DNA from: Nymphaea colorata
Lineage: Eukaryota; Streptophyta; Magnoliopsida; Nymphaeales; Nymphaeaceae
Assembly: GCF_008831285.2 (NCBI RefSeq)
Contig: NC_045144.1
Span: forward strand, 22,523,716 to 22,587,715
DNA length: 64,000 nucleotides
Direction: 5' to 3'
A program made the position numbers and the translations under genes. The notes beneath the pieces are model-generated. The model made no database searches. It was not told the origin of the DNA and saw only the letters and a list, made by a program, of their open reading frames with translations. Within the stretch, counting starts at the first letter, position 1. Each line of letters starts with the position of its first letter. Positions 23,692-35,754 of this stretch are shown here, one piece after another.

Positions 23692-24219
23692 AGAATGCAT
23701 CTATTGTGAAAGTTTTTAAAAACACAAAATTAAAAAAAAATCATCAGACCACAAAAGTAGCCTGCTGATTTCAGTTTTTTATATAGACATATCATCCTTG
23801 GATCTGACAGTCCAATTGTTGATCCAGTCCTTTTCTGATGAATTTTATAAGATACTTTTCCAAATGCAACCACCGTTGTCTAAAACTATACATAAAAAAA
23901 TAAAATAAAATAAAATAAAAATTGACCTTTATTGTAGATCTTGGACACGATTACTTGGCTAATAAGTCTAATACATTTTTCAACAGGTCAAGTCTGTTCA
24001 TACTTTCTTCATAGGTCTGGCCACAGCTTTTGTTGCGGCTGGCAGACCAAAGGTGGTTGCCGGGTTGGGTACCGGATAAGTAATTGGGTATCCAGTCTGT
24101 GATGGGCTGGACTTGGATTAGTTATTTAACATTCGGGTTGGCATAAAAGAAATTTGCCAGCTCGAATCTGCCCGAAATATATATTTAAAACTCATTTTTC
24201 ATATTATTTTTTATTTTGT

Positions 24220-24250
<31 letters not shown>

Positions 24251-24271
24251 CATACATATATATACATATAT

Positions 24272-24333
<62 letters not shown>

Positions 24334-25497
24334 TATATTATATATATATATATTATATATACATACACACACACACATATATATATACACTAGAATGTTG
24401 TTTTTTTATGATCTACAAACATCAATAACAAATAGGAGAAGTATTGTGCTTCAGAAACAAATAATAGAGATTCCTCTGCTCGAAAGAAGAAAAAAAAGGA
24501 AAATGAACAAAAAATAGGAGGAAAAGGGTGTAAAGTAGTTTACTTGATAGCTTGGAAAACCACCACTACCAGTTTTTGAAGCTTAACCAGAGAATCTGCT
24601 ACCGCTCCTTCTAGCTGTCTGCTGCTTGAGTGACTGAACACCATAGCTGTTTATTCACCACGGCTGTTTATTCTGCCAGGTGTGGCTGGAGAAGCCACCA
24701 TTGTTTTTTTCCCTTCTGATGCAGCCAGAGAATCTGTTGCTGCCCCTTTCCGGTGAACTTACAACAACCCTCAGTCGCTGCAGACGGTTTCGCTGGACCT
24801 TCAAATCTGGCTGGCTCGCTGCGCGGTGAACCCTATGTCACTGTTACCTTTTTCAGGCGGACCCATGACTACTCAAATGTTGCTCCCTATGCCGCGCTGC
24901 ATTTTTTCTTTTAGGTCATGATACTTGCCGGTTAGCAGGTTGCCGATACTCGCTGGTTAGTAGGTCATTAGCCACCAGAATCAGCTTTATGGACAGTGGC
25001 GGACAAAACCCTAGCAGAGAGAATTCAAAGAGGATAGAGAAGTACAACCAAAAAATGAGAAATACTCGTGTTGAAGCCAATTTATAGTCTCAGATTAAAA
25101 ATTTCAGATTTATTCCACCATTTTTGACATATTCCCAAAACCTGATCAGATTTAATGAAAATGAATGCCGCAACGTTTTTGGTAAAAGATTTTTCATAAA
25201 GAGGCTTACGAAAGTTAAATTTGTTTTGCAACCAAATATTTAGTTAAAATTTCATAAAGACACCCTTATGTGTTATCAAAATAACAAAAGAGGGTTTCGA
25301 AAATTATTTTAAAAATAAAGGAAGAAAACCTCTTTATAAAATTCTGAATTGAAGCCTCCTTGATTTTAAGTTATTTTAGAATATTGGTAGATATTCATGG
25401 CCTAATATGCATGTTTTCTTATGATGTATATACTCTAACAGTGGCTAGTCCTCTTCTTTGTGATTTTCTTAACTTGTCATTAAAATTCAAATTTAGA
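23692..25497. other. Stretch without recognisable genes, with a (TA)n tract
   Basis: GGTTGGGTACCGG at 24062-24074 and neighbouring sequence resemble part of the hAT-like elements at 54.4 and 58.1 kb, but no paired ends were found. A (TA)n/(TACA)n tract covers 24230-24395. At 24540-25000 lies a GC-richer segment with repeated AGAGAATCTG.TGCTGCCCCT-like words. It is possibly LTR material, but no matching second copy is present. Confidence 0.4.
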
Positions 25498-28400
25498 AAT
25501 GACTTTTAGAGTGGAAGCCTTAGAATTTGCCAAGACTGAAAAACTCAATGGAATCAACTTTCATGCATGAAAGCGTTGGACCCTCTTGGCCTTGACACTT
25601 GAGTGGTTGATCCATGTCATGGACTTTCATTTTTCTATCTTAGGTGACAAGCCCACATATTGGAAAAGAAGGCCTATGATGTTTTTGAGACAAATGATCT
25701 GATGGCTAAAACTATTATGTTAGCCTTCATGAAAGATGACCTAATGAGGGTATTTGAGGACCATCCAACAGCTAAGGAGATGTTTCATGTTATCTCCTCG
25801 AAGTATAGCACCGGCACTACGATGCATATTTAGTTACTCTTAGAGCAGTATAATTCATATAAAATGAATTAGTTAGTTAGAGTGGTTGATTATGTCAACA
25901 AGATATTGGTCACGGCTAAGGACCTGGCCATAATGGGAAACATGATTTCAGAAAACATGCAGATCTGTACGATCTTGAATAGCTTGCCTCTTCTTGGGAC
26001 ATGATAGTCATTGCCTTGAATCTTCACTTTGATACTTTTGACTCTAGAAAAGCTCCCCAATCAACTAGCTATTCAGCAAAAACACCTGACTAAGAAAAAG
26101 GATGCAGAACTTATGATAGCCCAAGATAAACCCGCTAATTGCCATATGCTAAATAAACTCAAACAATTTAAAAAGAAAAATGATGGTAAGTTTACGGGCA
26201 AATTTATAGGTTCTCATAGACGTCAAGGAATTGTAGTGGAATGATACAAGTGCGAGAAGCTAGAGCACATGAAGAAGAACTGCAGGACGAAGTTCCTGAA
26301 CAAGAACAACAACAACAATGGTTAGCACAATAGCAACATAAATCAAAATCAAGAGGACTACATCAAGGAAATCATATGTGTTCTGTCAGAGTGTCTGCGT
26401 GCAAATGAAGAACTCTGGTTGGTGGGTAAATTTTGGGCTACCTTTTTCATAGAAAAAACAATGGAAGATTTTGGTCTGTATGGAAGACTTGGGTCTAAGA
26501 GTACAAAAGGTCTATATGAGAAATAATTCATATTGTGATGCCATGAGAGTCGGGTCATATCAACTCAATGTTGGAGGCACCAGTGTCATTCTAAATGAGG
26601 TTTTTTATGTTCCTTCTATGAGAATGAATCTAGTGTCTATTCCTGCTTTGACTGGGAAAGGTTTTGAAGTTCGTTTTATATAAAAAAAGTCACAGTGGCA
26701 AAACATGGCAACACCATGGCTAAAGGGAAATATGTAAAAGAACATTACATGTTTAATTTCAATGAAATGCTTGCAGGTTCTGCTTATATTGACTCTATAT
26801 TGAATGTCAGTATAAACTTATGGCATGAAAGATTAAGCCATGTAAGTATTAACAAGATGAATACTCTAGCACAACTAGGTTTAATACCTGATATTGATAT
26901 AAATGATTTTGTGAAATGCGAGTCATGTTTATATAGAAAGATGGTAAGAAATCCTTTCTCTTATGAAGTAATTTGGGCCACTAACCTGTTGGAGATTATG
27001 CATACAAATATTTGTGAATTTTTCAGGGTTTCTTAGGGTCCAAATATACACTAGCATGTTGTATTTTACAATAATCATTGATGATTTCTCAATGTTTGGT
27101 TATGTTTACTTGAACAACAGTAAATATGAAGCCCTTGAGAAATTCAAGGAATACAAAAATAAAGTTGAGAGACAACTTGGCAATTACATCAAGGTTGTAA
27201 GGTCTGATCAAGGTAGTGAGTATACATCAAATGGCTTCCTCAAATATTGTATAGACCTAAGAATTAATAGGAAAAAATAGTGCCTAGAACACCACAACAA
27301 AATAGTGTAGCTAAGAGGTGTTACAAAACCCTCTTTACTGGTAAGATCCATGTTGGTGTGTGCACACTTACCCAAAGTACGTTGGTGTGTGAACACCACA
27401 ACAACTATGTATACTATAAATCGAGTGTCTTGCAAAGCAGTTCCAACAACTCCTTATAAGAGGTAGACTGGTGTGAAACCAGATCTGAGTCATCTCAAGA
27501 GATGGGGATCTGTAACTCATGTTAAAATCCTAGATACAAAAATAGATAAACTGATTAATAGATCTGTAAGATGCTTATTTATTGGATATCCAAAAGGATT
27601 CAAAGGCTACAGATTATATCGTTAGTCTATGTGACTTGTCAAAAGTAAGGATGTACAGACCTCCTCCTTCAAATTTATATGATTATTATGTATACTTGGT
27701 AGAGGAGCTATACTATTTAGTTCATTTTGATGAAATGTCAGATAATCTGACATATGATGAAGAGATAAATTTGCATGAATCGTCAGATTGGGGAATAGCT
27801 ATGGATGAACAAATTGAATCCATAGAAATGAATACAGTCGAAAAATTAATATAACTTCTTGAATGAAGAAAACCCATCAGGTGTAAATGGGTGCTAAAGA
27901 AAAAGTATAAGGTTGATGAATCAGCCATGAAATTTAAAGCAAGATTAGTGGCAAAAAAATTTTGCCAAAAAAAGAATTGTTTATTTAGAAACTTATTTAC
28001 CAATTGCAAAATTTGCTTCAATCAGAATAATTTTGGTAATTGCAGCTTTTTATGACTAGGATATTTTGTAGATGGATGTGAAAACTATTTTTCTAAATGA
28101 TGAGTTAAAAGAAACTATTTATATGACACAACTAGAAGGATATGTCATCAAAGAAAATAAAGGTAAGGTGTACAAGTTGAAAAAATCCCTGTATGGCTTG
28201 AAGTAATCTCTTAGACAGTGGTATTTTGCCTTTCATAAGGCAATAACTAAGCTTGGATATGTAGCAAATCTGTTAGACCTCTTAGACAGTGTATTTGCCT
28301 TCATAAGCAATAACTAAGCTTGGATATGTAGCAAATCTGTTAGACCACTGTGTATATGTTTGAAAAAGTGGGAGTCTTTTTTGCATCTTGCCATTATATG

Positions 28401-29485
28401 TCAATGACAGTTTACTAGTTGGAAATGATAACAAAATGAGATTCAAAACAAAGACTTGGCTGAATGAAAACTTTGAAATGAATGACACGGGTGAAACATC
28501 CATTATCCTATGTATAAATATCACTCAAGATAAAAAATTGATGTTTTTGAGTTTGAGCCAAGAACGATATATTGATTGTCTTTTAAAGAAGTTTCGAATG
28601 CAACATTGCAAATGATTCAGACTCCCGTAGCCAAAGGAGCAAATCTAAGCAGAAGCTATTGTCCCAGTAAAGAACAACAAAAATTAAATGTCTCATATGC
28701 TCAGGTTGTTGGCAGCTTAATGTATCTAATGTTATGCACAAGACTTGACATAAGCTTTCCTATTGGTCTTGTGAGTCGCTACCAAAGTAATCTTGGTTGG
28801 CCTCACTAGCAAGTAGTAAAAAGGATTTTCAATACATTAAAGGAACAAAAATCTTGAAATTGTCCTACTAAGCTGTTGAATTAACTTTAGTTGGCTATTC
28901 TGATGTTGATTTTGCTGGTTGTAAAGACGATGGTAACTTCGAGGAGAAGCGATTGCCTAGTCCTGTAAGAAACAAGGATGTATTAGCATACTTAAGAACA
29001 TAGTATGTAGCATGTAATGTTGCAACTGCCTTTGCTATCTAGATAAATCGGTTTTTGAAAGACTTGATGCTAGATTTTAGTCATGAACCAGTTCAACTAT
29101 ATTGTCAAAATCAGATAGCGATATCTCCTATAATATAGAGCTATTAAGTCCAAGAATATGCATATATTGGTGAAATACCGTTATGTACATAAAATGATTA
29201 GGAATAATGAAATCTCAGTTGATTACATGTCGACCAATAATATGGTAGCTGACCCCTTAACTAAAATAATTTGTGAAGATTTGTTTACCAAGCATGTAGC
29301 CCATATGAAGCTAAGATATGTTTGAAAGGTTGCGAAGGGAAGTCATTGAAGTAAAAACATCGGTACAAACCTTGACGAAATTTAAGTTACGATAGATAAA
29401 CTAATTATAGAAAACCACATAACTGGAGTCCAATGAAACCCACAATCGTGAAGGCAAACTGGCAGTCTCATGACCAAGTGGAAGA
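25498..29485 (+). pseudogene. Ty1/Copia element G: gag, CCHC, protease, integrase, RT, RNase H, degraded
   Basis: Gag begins near 25498 (MTFRVEALEFAKTEKLNGIN). The zinc knuckle near 26245 reads stop-YKCEKLEHMKKNC, its first Cys replaced by TGA. The protease site at 26429-26437 reads WWVNFG instead of VDSG. GAG-pre-integrase reads LWHERLSHVSINKM (26820). The integrase (27014-27280) reads IIDDFSMFGYVYL and VVRSDQGSEYTS. RT (28075-28610) reads [23 protein letters not shown], stop, and YVND at 28397-28408 instead of YVDD. RNase H follows at 28620-29320, in pieces, with IDISFPIGLVSRYQ-like reading RLDISFPIGLVSRYQ. Frame breaks are frequent. A direct duplication lies at 28208-28345. A 3' LTR follows; no 5' LTR was recognised. 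Confidence 0.9.
28208..28345. repeat. Direct tandem duplication (71 bp and 67 bp) inside Copia RT
   Basis: Copy 1 is 28208-28278 and copy 2 is 28279-28345. They differ only by four single-base deletions, each in a short homopolymer (GG to G, TTTT to TTT, TTT to TT, GG to G), all in the first 35 bp. Confidence 0.85.
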
Positions 29486-29940
29486 TATTGGATAGTGGCC
29501 ATGAGCCCTATCCCTCCTCTCGCAACTGTGAGAGGGCCTACTCGCAGTTACGAGGTAAGCTTTACAAAAAAAGTTTTCAAACTGAACATTTTCATTCTAA
29601 ACAAATTTTGCTTTTACAGTATATTTCCCTGAAATCTCTCACTGGTCCTAACTGCAAGCTGGGCTTGTGGGAAAGCCCTATAGGGCTGGTTAGTAAGCCC
29701 AACAATACTCAAAATTGGGGCTGAACCAAAAATTACGTGTTTTGTACCTCGTAGAAGAAAACCCACAAATTCTCTCTTCTTCGATTTCTCTCTCTTTGTT
29801 CTCTTGTTTCAATTGCTGGTGCTACATGCTGTTTTGGTGCTTCTACTGTTTGTGTGCTCATCCTGAAGACTTTGTTGGAGAACTCGCTTAGGAAACATAG
29901 AACGGATCAAAGGAGTCATTCCACTACAAAAACTCCAACA
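29486..29940 (+). repeat. 3' LTR of Copia element G
   Basis: Begins TATTGGATAGTGG right after a purine-rich tract (AAGTGGAAGA) and ends ACTCCAACA. The ends form a short imperfect inverted repeat (TGTTGG-type against CCAACA). It follows the RNase H tail by about 160 bp. The length of 455 bp suits Copia LTRs. Confidence 0.7.
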
Positions 29941-31300
29941 CCCTCATGAAAAGTGGTAAAGGCATGCAAGACTATTAACAAGCAAGTGTTTAAATAAAGG
30001 TTGGGTGTTGGAAAAGTAGATCAAAAGTGGTATTCCAAATAGAAACTTTTACCTTTTCCACAAAAAAGTTTACAATCGTATGCTGAAAAAGGAAAAAAAA
30101 ATCCTAGTTTCATAGCTTATCATCTGATGTGTCTCGCAATGTAAGGTTTGGGCTCATAATTAAGGTTCTCAAATATAGGTAGCTGCATTAACATTCCTAT
30201 TAGGATTTCTTCAATAATATCACTTTCTACGCACTATTTGAAAGGTACAAATACATTACAAATGCTTGGGAAAGTCTGCACGATCGGAGCAGGACTCCAA
30301 ATTAAGGTGGTTCCAGTATGTAAGTAGTTGTGTTCGCATTCTGTTCAAGGCTTTTCTACAATGTCATTTGTATGCCAATTTGTTTAAGCCAGGAAATGGT
30401 GTGTAAAATTAGCATATATGAAGTTATAAAATCTTAGCAACTTTGCAACAACGTTACTTTCTATCCATTATTTGAAAAATTATTTGTTGATCAGTTCCAT
30501 TTTAGACGTATTGCTCTACCCTTTTGAAGAGCATTTCCATTATATTAACAGAAAAACACTTTTGACTGAAAATTTGAAATTGAGCAACTAGTATTGGATG
30601 ACCAAATTTAAGGCATGCATGTATACAGAAGACCAAACCAGTTAGTTAGAAGCCAAGATGGCTAGACAACTTTCATAAATGCTTTATTACGCCTTTCATG
30701 TTATCTTATCATGTAAATGTAATTTTTATGAGTAATTTGGTGGAATGTACATATAAGATTACAATTTCCCAGGTTTAGATGCATGTACTTTTTTGAGCCA
30801 TCAAAATTTCAACTTATCTCCTTTATAATAACACTTATATAAAGGTCATGACTTTCTGGGAAATCATATTTGAACAATTACATACTTTACAAAGAGGCAA
30901 TGATGGGCAAAGTATCATATTTAGGTATATGTCTAAATATGCTATTGGAGTACTGAAAATGTTGTTTAGAATACATGTAGTGCTTGAAAGGATGCACAAA
31001 ATAATAATTTGAATGGCTTCCTTATATGTAATCTAATATTGGATTAATAAAGGTCTATTTAATTTTCCAAGTAACATAAATTATTTGAGTTTCTTGGATG
31101 ATCCTGTAGAGGTTTGTTCAGCCCCTTAGCATAAAAAAAGAAAGATGTGTCATTTAAAGGGGTAGCTAGATTAATGACTCAAATACATTACAATCTGGAG
31201 GCAACGAGTGTGGTCGGGGGCTGTAGCCGGCCCCCTATGATTGTCTTAGTTTTGTATTAGTGCACTACTGCCCTATTAATGATCTCTTTCTCTCTCCCTC
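29941..31300. other. Stretch without recognisable genes
   Basis: AT-rich sequence without family similarity, repeats or RNA genes that I can recognise. Confidence 0.4.
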
Positions 31301-31305
31301 TCTCT

Positions 31306-31307
<2 letters not shown>

Positions 31308-31344
<37 letters not shown>

Positions 31345-31365
31345 TATACATATATATATATATAT
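31308..31365. repeat. (TA)n microsatellite
   Basis: Two AT runs separated by GCATATAC, preceded by a CT-rich tract. Confidence 0.9.
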
Positions 31366-31370
31366 TTCTA

Positions 31371-31575
31371 TTTCAATGTATGAAAAGAAAGTCTGATCTC
31401 ACAAATGTTTATCAGGCAGTCGGATTTCGTTTAACGGGGAAGATGTGATTGTCAAGTCGAGAAAACAAAAAAAAGGGTCCAAGTTCAATTTCAATGTATG
31501 AAAAGAAAGACCGATCTGATTTCCTTCAACCGGGCAGCCGTGATTGTGAAGTCGAAAAAAAAAAAAAAAAAAAAG
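31371..31575. repeat. Diverged direct duplication, about 120-bp period, and poly-A
   Basis: TTTCAATGTATGAAAAGAAAG occurs at about 31371 and again 120 bp later; each is followed by CGATCT or TGATCT, a GGCAG.CGG word and GTGATTGT.AAGTCGA. A poly-A run of about 18 follows at 31556. Downstream (31608-31704) is CT-rich low complexity. Confidence 0.75.
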
Positions 31576-32348
31576 GAAACCGGCCGAAGGAGTCCACTTA
31601 AACCCCCACTTTCTCTCTGCTTTCCTTTCCCTCTTTTCTTCTTCCTCCCTCTCTCTTCTCCCTTCCCAGTCTCCCCTTCACACCTCTCTCTCTCTCTCTC
31701 TCAATGGTGACCATCTCCCTTTCCCCAATTCTACAATATTGTGCATCTCTGAGGGTGATGGTTGCTGTCAACCAGTGATTATCCCTCTCTCTCTCTGCCT
31801 CTTTTCTGCCAGACAGGAAGCCCTTATGTCAGGCATTTGGCGTAATGGGAGACTCTCTCTCTCTATCTTATATATAATCTAATATATTAGTGTAATTTGT
31901 GCTTTTAGGAGCTCAATTTACAGTGTTTCTAATAGAACTTTGCCCTGACTAAAGCTTGGAGTGAACTAGAGAGACTCTTTTAGAAAGTTAGAGAAATTCA
32001 GATTCCCTAGCCATGACAACTCCAGGGGCTTGTGGGGAAGCCTCCAACCACCAGTTCTTGGCTAAAGAAGCTAACATGACCTCTGAGATTGCCAAAGGAA
32101 GAAGCAATTTCTCTACAATGAGAGGCCGTAGATGGGAAGCCACGTATTGTCATCCCTGCCATGATTTGGGAAATCCGAACAAACCTGCTAACAAAAAACA
32201 CGAACTCAGAACACTACACACTCACACAGAAAGCCCAGCTTTCTTCAAATAGAAAAATCTTCATTGCGATTAGGGTAAACTCCCCTGTTTAAAAAGAGTA
32301 TTGTGGGTGGGTTATTATATTACTAAGTCCTCCACCAACCCACTCTAA

Positions 32349-33063
32349 CGCCCTGTTTGGATGGAAGGAAAGGGAGGGAAAGGGAAGGAAAGAACAATCA
32401 ATCATTTGTTTGGTTGATTAATTAAAAAGAAGGGAAAGAAAAGAAAAGCAAATATTTTGTTTGGTTGCAAAAGGAGGGAAAGGAAAGAAAGAGAGCTCTA
32501 ATGTAAATACAATCCCTTCAAAATTGGAGGGATTGGGAAGGAAAGGAAATGTCTATTCCTTTCTACCATGTATACTCTTACCATTTCCACCTGCCCGTAG
32601 AAGAGACATCAATCGACCTTGTGTGGCTTTTTCTCTCCCTCCTTGCTACTGGTCAAGACTCAGACGGGCGTCGAGTCTATCTCTCTTTCCCTTCCCGCCA
32701 CTGCTCGAGACTTGGATGGTATTTCACAATGGCCCTTTTACTAAAATCAAGTTTTTGTCATTTTTATGCCATCCAATTAATGCAACTGAAAATGTCATTT
32801 TGTTTGATTGATATAATTTTTCATTATATTTATTACCATATAATGAAATGTCGAGTGTAAGTATGGTTCCTCTTCTATTGAATCAGGTATTATTGTAAAA
32901 TATTATAAATTATATCATTTCGTTTTTTTTTATATCCAAACAAGCTTTATAATCACCTCTTTCATTTCATTTCCCTTCCCTTCCCTTCCTTTTCCATTCT
33001 CTTTTCCTCCCTTTCCTTTCCATCCCTCTCTTTCCTTCCTTTTCCCTCCATCCAAACAAAGCA
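32349..33063. mobile_element. PIF/Harbinger-like MITE (715 bp) with TAA target duplication
   Basis: Left end CGCCCTGTTTGGATGGAAGG and right end (reverse complement) TGCTTTGTTTGGATGGAGGG match at 16 of 20 positions. Differences are all transitions. TAA flanks both sides (32346-32348 and 33064-33066). CTGTTTGG-type termini with TAA/TTA duplications are typical of Tourist/PIF elements. Subterminal parts are purine-rich (GGAAAGG repeats). The centre (32560-32720) is less biased and could be captured sequence. No transposase. Confidence 0.65.
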
Positions 33064-33119
33064 TAAGATAGATGTACTGCTTACTTCTACTAACAATCCT
33101 AGAAATCATCACTTTGGAT

Positions 33120-33260
33120 CTGATTCAAAGTGTTTTGGGTTCGACTCCAACAACTCCCCCTCCCCTTCAAATTGCATCTTGTCCTCAAGGTGAGAATTCA
33201 GGGAACCTAGCTCATAGATTTTACCATAGGATTGAAACTGGCATTTGACCCATCAACAAT
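33120..33260 (-). pseudogene. Possible Ty3/Gypsy chromovirus pol C-terminus
   Basis: The minus strand reads YGKIYELGSLNSHLEDKMQF, then EGEGELLESNPKH. The HLEDKVxFxGEG pattern is common just after the chromodomain of plant chromoviruses. Nothing else of such an element is visible. Confidence 0.35.
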
Positions 33261-33816
33261 TGAGATCTCTATGCGGAAACACATTGTTTGATTTTGTATC
33301 GCAACACCAAATCTTCAGCAACAATCTCAAGTTGCATAGAGTCGTGGTTGCAAAAAAAAAAGAGAGAGAGAAATATGGGAACATCAAAAGACCAAAATAG
33401 ATCTGTCATAAACTACCAGCTACATAAATAACTCCTTTATTAATAGAATCACAAACCATAAATCATCTACCACTTCAATTGGAAGAACCAGACTCTAAGA
33501 CCATTTTGTCTAGCAGCAGAACCAACAAAATCACCTATAAGGACCCAATCAAAACATTACCATGATGTGGGAATTTGGATCAATAAGTTCAGAAAATATT
33601 GGAATTATGTACAGTCAGTCAACATGAAAGGGAAGATGAAGAATTATAGATGAAACATGATCGGTGGGAAAATACAAACTGTGTACATGGATGAAATCAT
33701 TACCATGTCTTTATCTGGAAGTAAAAATGCATAAGAAACATAAAAAAAACTGCCAAAAAGGGGTGACATAGAGAGAGAGAGATTGAGACATCAACCACTC
33801 TGTCTATGCAACCTAG

Positions 33817-33852
<36 letters not shown>

Positions 33853-35750
33853 GACAAACGCACACACACACACAATATCTTGGCTATTACAAAAGTTGTT
33901 AACTGTGTTAGCTTTATAATGGAAAAATGACTCACTTGATATTACTCTTAACATCTACAAGGATAGATTGCAAATTAAGAAGACACTCATTTTAAGCTGT
34001 GTTGTTTAATTTGGTTTCCTATGCAAGTATTTTGGAATATATATCCTTCTTGTGTTTATCAATATACTTCTCATCCGACAATTTTTGCTAGCAATACATA
34101 TAGGAGTCTTTTCAGCCCCAGTTTTTTATTATGAGATGTTCAAGGTCCACCTCCATTTGGGTCTTAAACATGAGCCACCTACAATCCAATGTTCAAGTAA
34201 ACAGATAAGGGGCAGACTTTCTCTATGAAAGAACAAAACATCATCTTTTGTAAGGTGTTAAGACATGTAATGCAAGAAATTTTGTCATTTCAGATGATGG
34301 CCGGCAATTTGATGCCACACTAACTGGCGATTAAGAGAATTGAGAAGAGACATCTCTGCTTTGTAAAGAGGACTCTCAAGTAGTTAAGAGGAGGGTAAAA
34401 AGCTCCTTGATATGAAGGGAGTCTCTGGCAAGGATGAAGCTCCATTAGTAAAGACAATTGCAATTTCTTGGTTGAATAGCTGGGAATATAAAATTTTATT
34501 GTTTAGTGCTCCTTCTGAGCTTGGAGGTATAATATCAATCGACTGGACAAGGAAGATGTGATGCTGAAATATGCTACAGACTCGGCATGGTTTAAGATGT
34601 CTTCTCTCGTTGGCCTTACCTTCTTCTTGGTACTTCCACCGATAATTTGATATGTTGTAGTTAAGTGATGAGTTGAAGAACATTAGGCATCTGCTCACAA
34701 AGGTGAAAAGGATGTAGTGTGAAACAATTTATTTCCTCCACGTTTAAAAATTATACTAAAAGTAACGGCAATCATAAATCCTTTTATGCCAACAATTCTT
34801 CTAAGCAGAAAAATGTATTTAAACTTACATGAATTAAAACGCCAAATTGTAATTAATAACAAAGGATAATGAACTAATTAAAAAATTAATTGTAAAGACA
34901 AAAAATTATTTTTAACTATTCTTAAAATAAAATAAATACAAAACTATCATAGAGCTTTAAATAGAACAACGACCTAAGTTTTTAACAATTGTTTGGTTTT
35001 TAATATCTAAAAAGGGAGAAAAACTGCAATGGAAGAATACAAAGTCACGATATATAATTACAGGTGTGAAGCTATATCTGACTCTAGCAGATGAGGAAGC
35101 AATAGGAATCTATCCTTCAACTGTTTCTCTAACAAAAAAAAAGTCATGGCTGAACTTGACACCATCTATCCTCCAACTGCTCGTCATTCACCGAAAATGT
35201 ATTGACATCAAAAAAACTCTGGCAAATGAAGCTACTTCAAGCTGTCCAATGGCAAGGATGAACCTGAATGATAGCCACACATGTGGCAGTGGTGGCAACG
35301 GCAGTGAGAAAAAGAGGAATCCAGTAGCTCATGAAAGAGGGAAAGCAACGAGCGAATGACCTTGTGGAGTCTCAACACAAATTTGTATATGATGTCATGA
35401 AGTCTATGCTGATTAGGGTCTTGAATGGAATTCTAAATGATCAACAAAGTTGTACATATGTAGGATCTGGCAGAATTGTCCATGATCAGGGGCTTGGATC
35501 AAGTTATGATCTATAGATAAGGTGCTAGCATATCACAAAGGCCATGATGGTTTGGTGTTTGGATGAAGTTCTGAGCAATTGATAAAGTTACACACAATCT
35601 GAGACAGAGAATCGGAAAAGCATTGGAGATCAGGGGAAAGGAGACGGTGGAAGAGGTGAAATAGTTAGAAATCTGCAAAGTGTGAGGGTTTAGGGTGAGA
35701 AGGCATTAAATGGTATTCAAACCAATTCAATGGTTTTGGGACCAGTTGTA
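33261..35750. other. Stretch without recognisable genes
   Basis: Contains GA and CT microsatellites at 33769-33783 and 33820-33850. A 104-codon minus-strand frame (34384-34698) and a 97-codon plus-strand frame (35066-35359) show no motif I recognise; the latter has Cys and His but no finger spacing. A short low-confidence region may contain decayed exons. Confidence 0.4.
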
Positions 35751-35754
35751 AAAA

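Noticed and set aside
34384-34698. 104-codon minus-strand frame as a gene
   Set aside because: No recognisable family and the flanks are repeat-like; kept only as an unexplained frame in the stretch entry.
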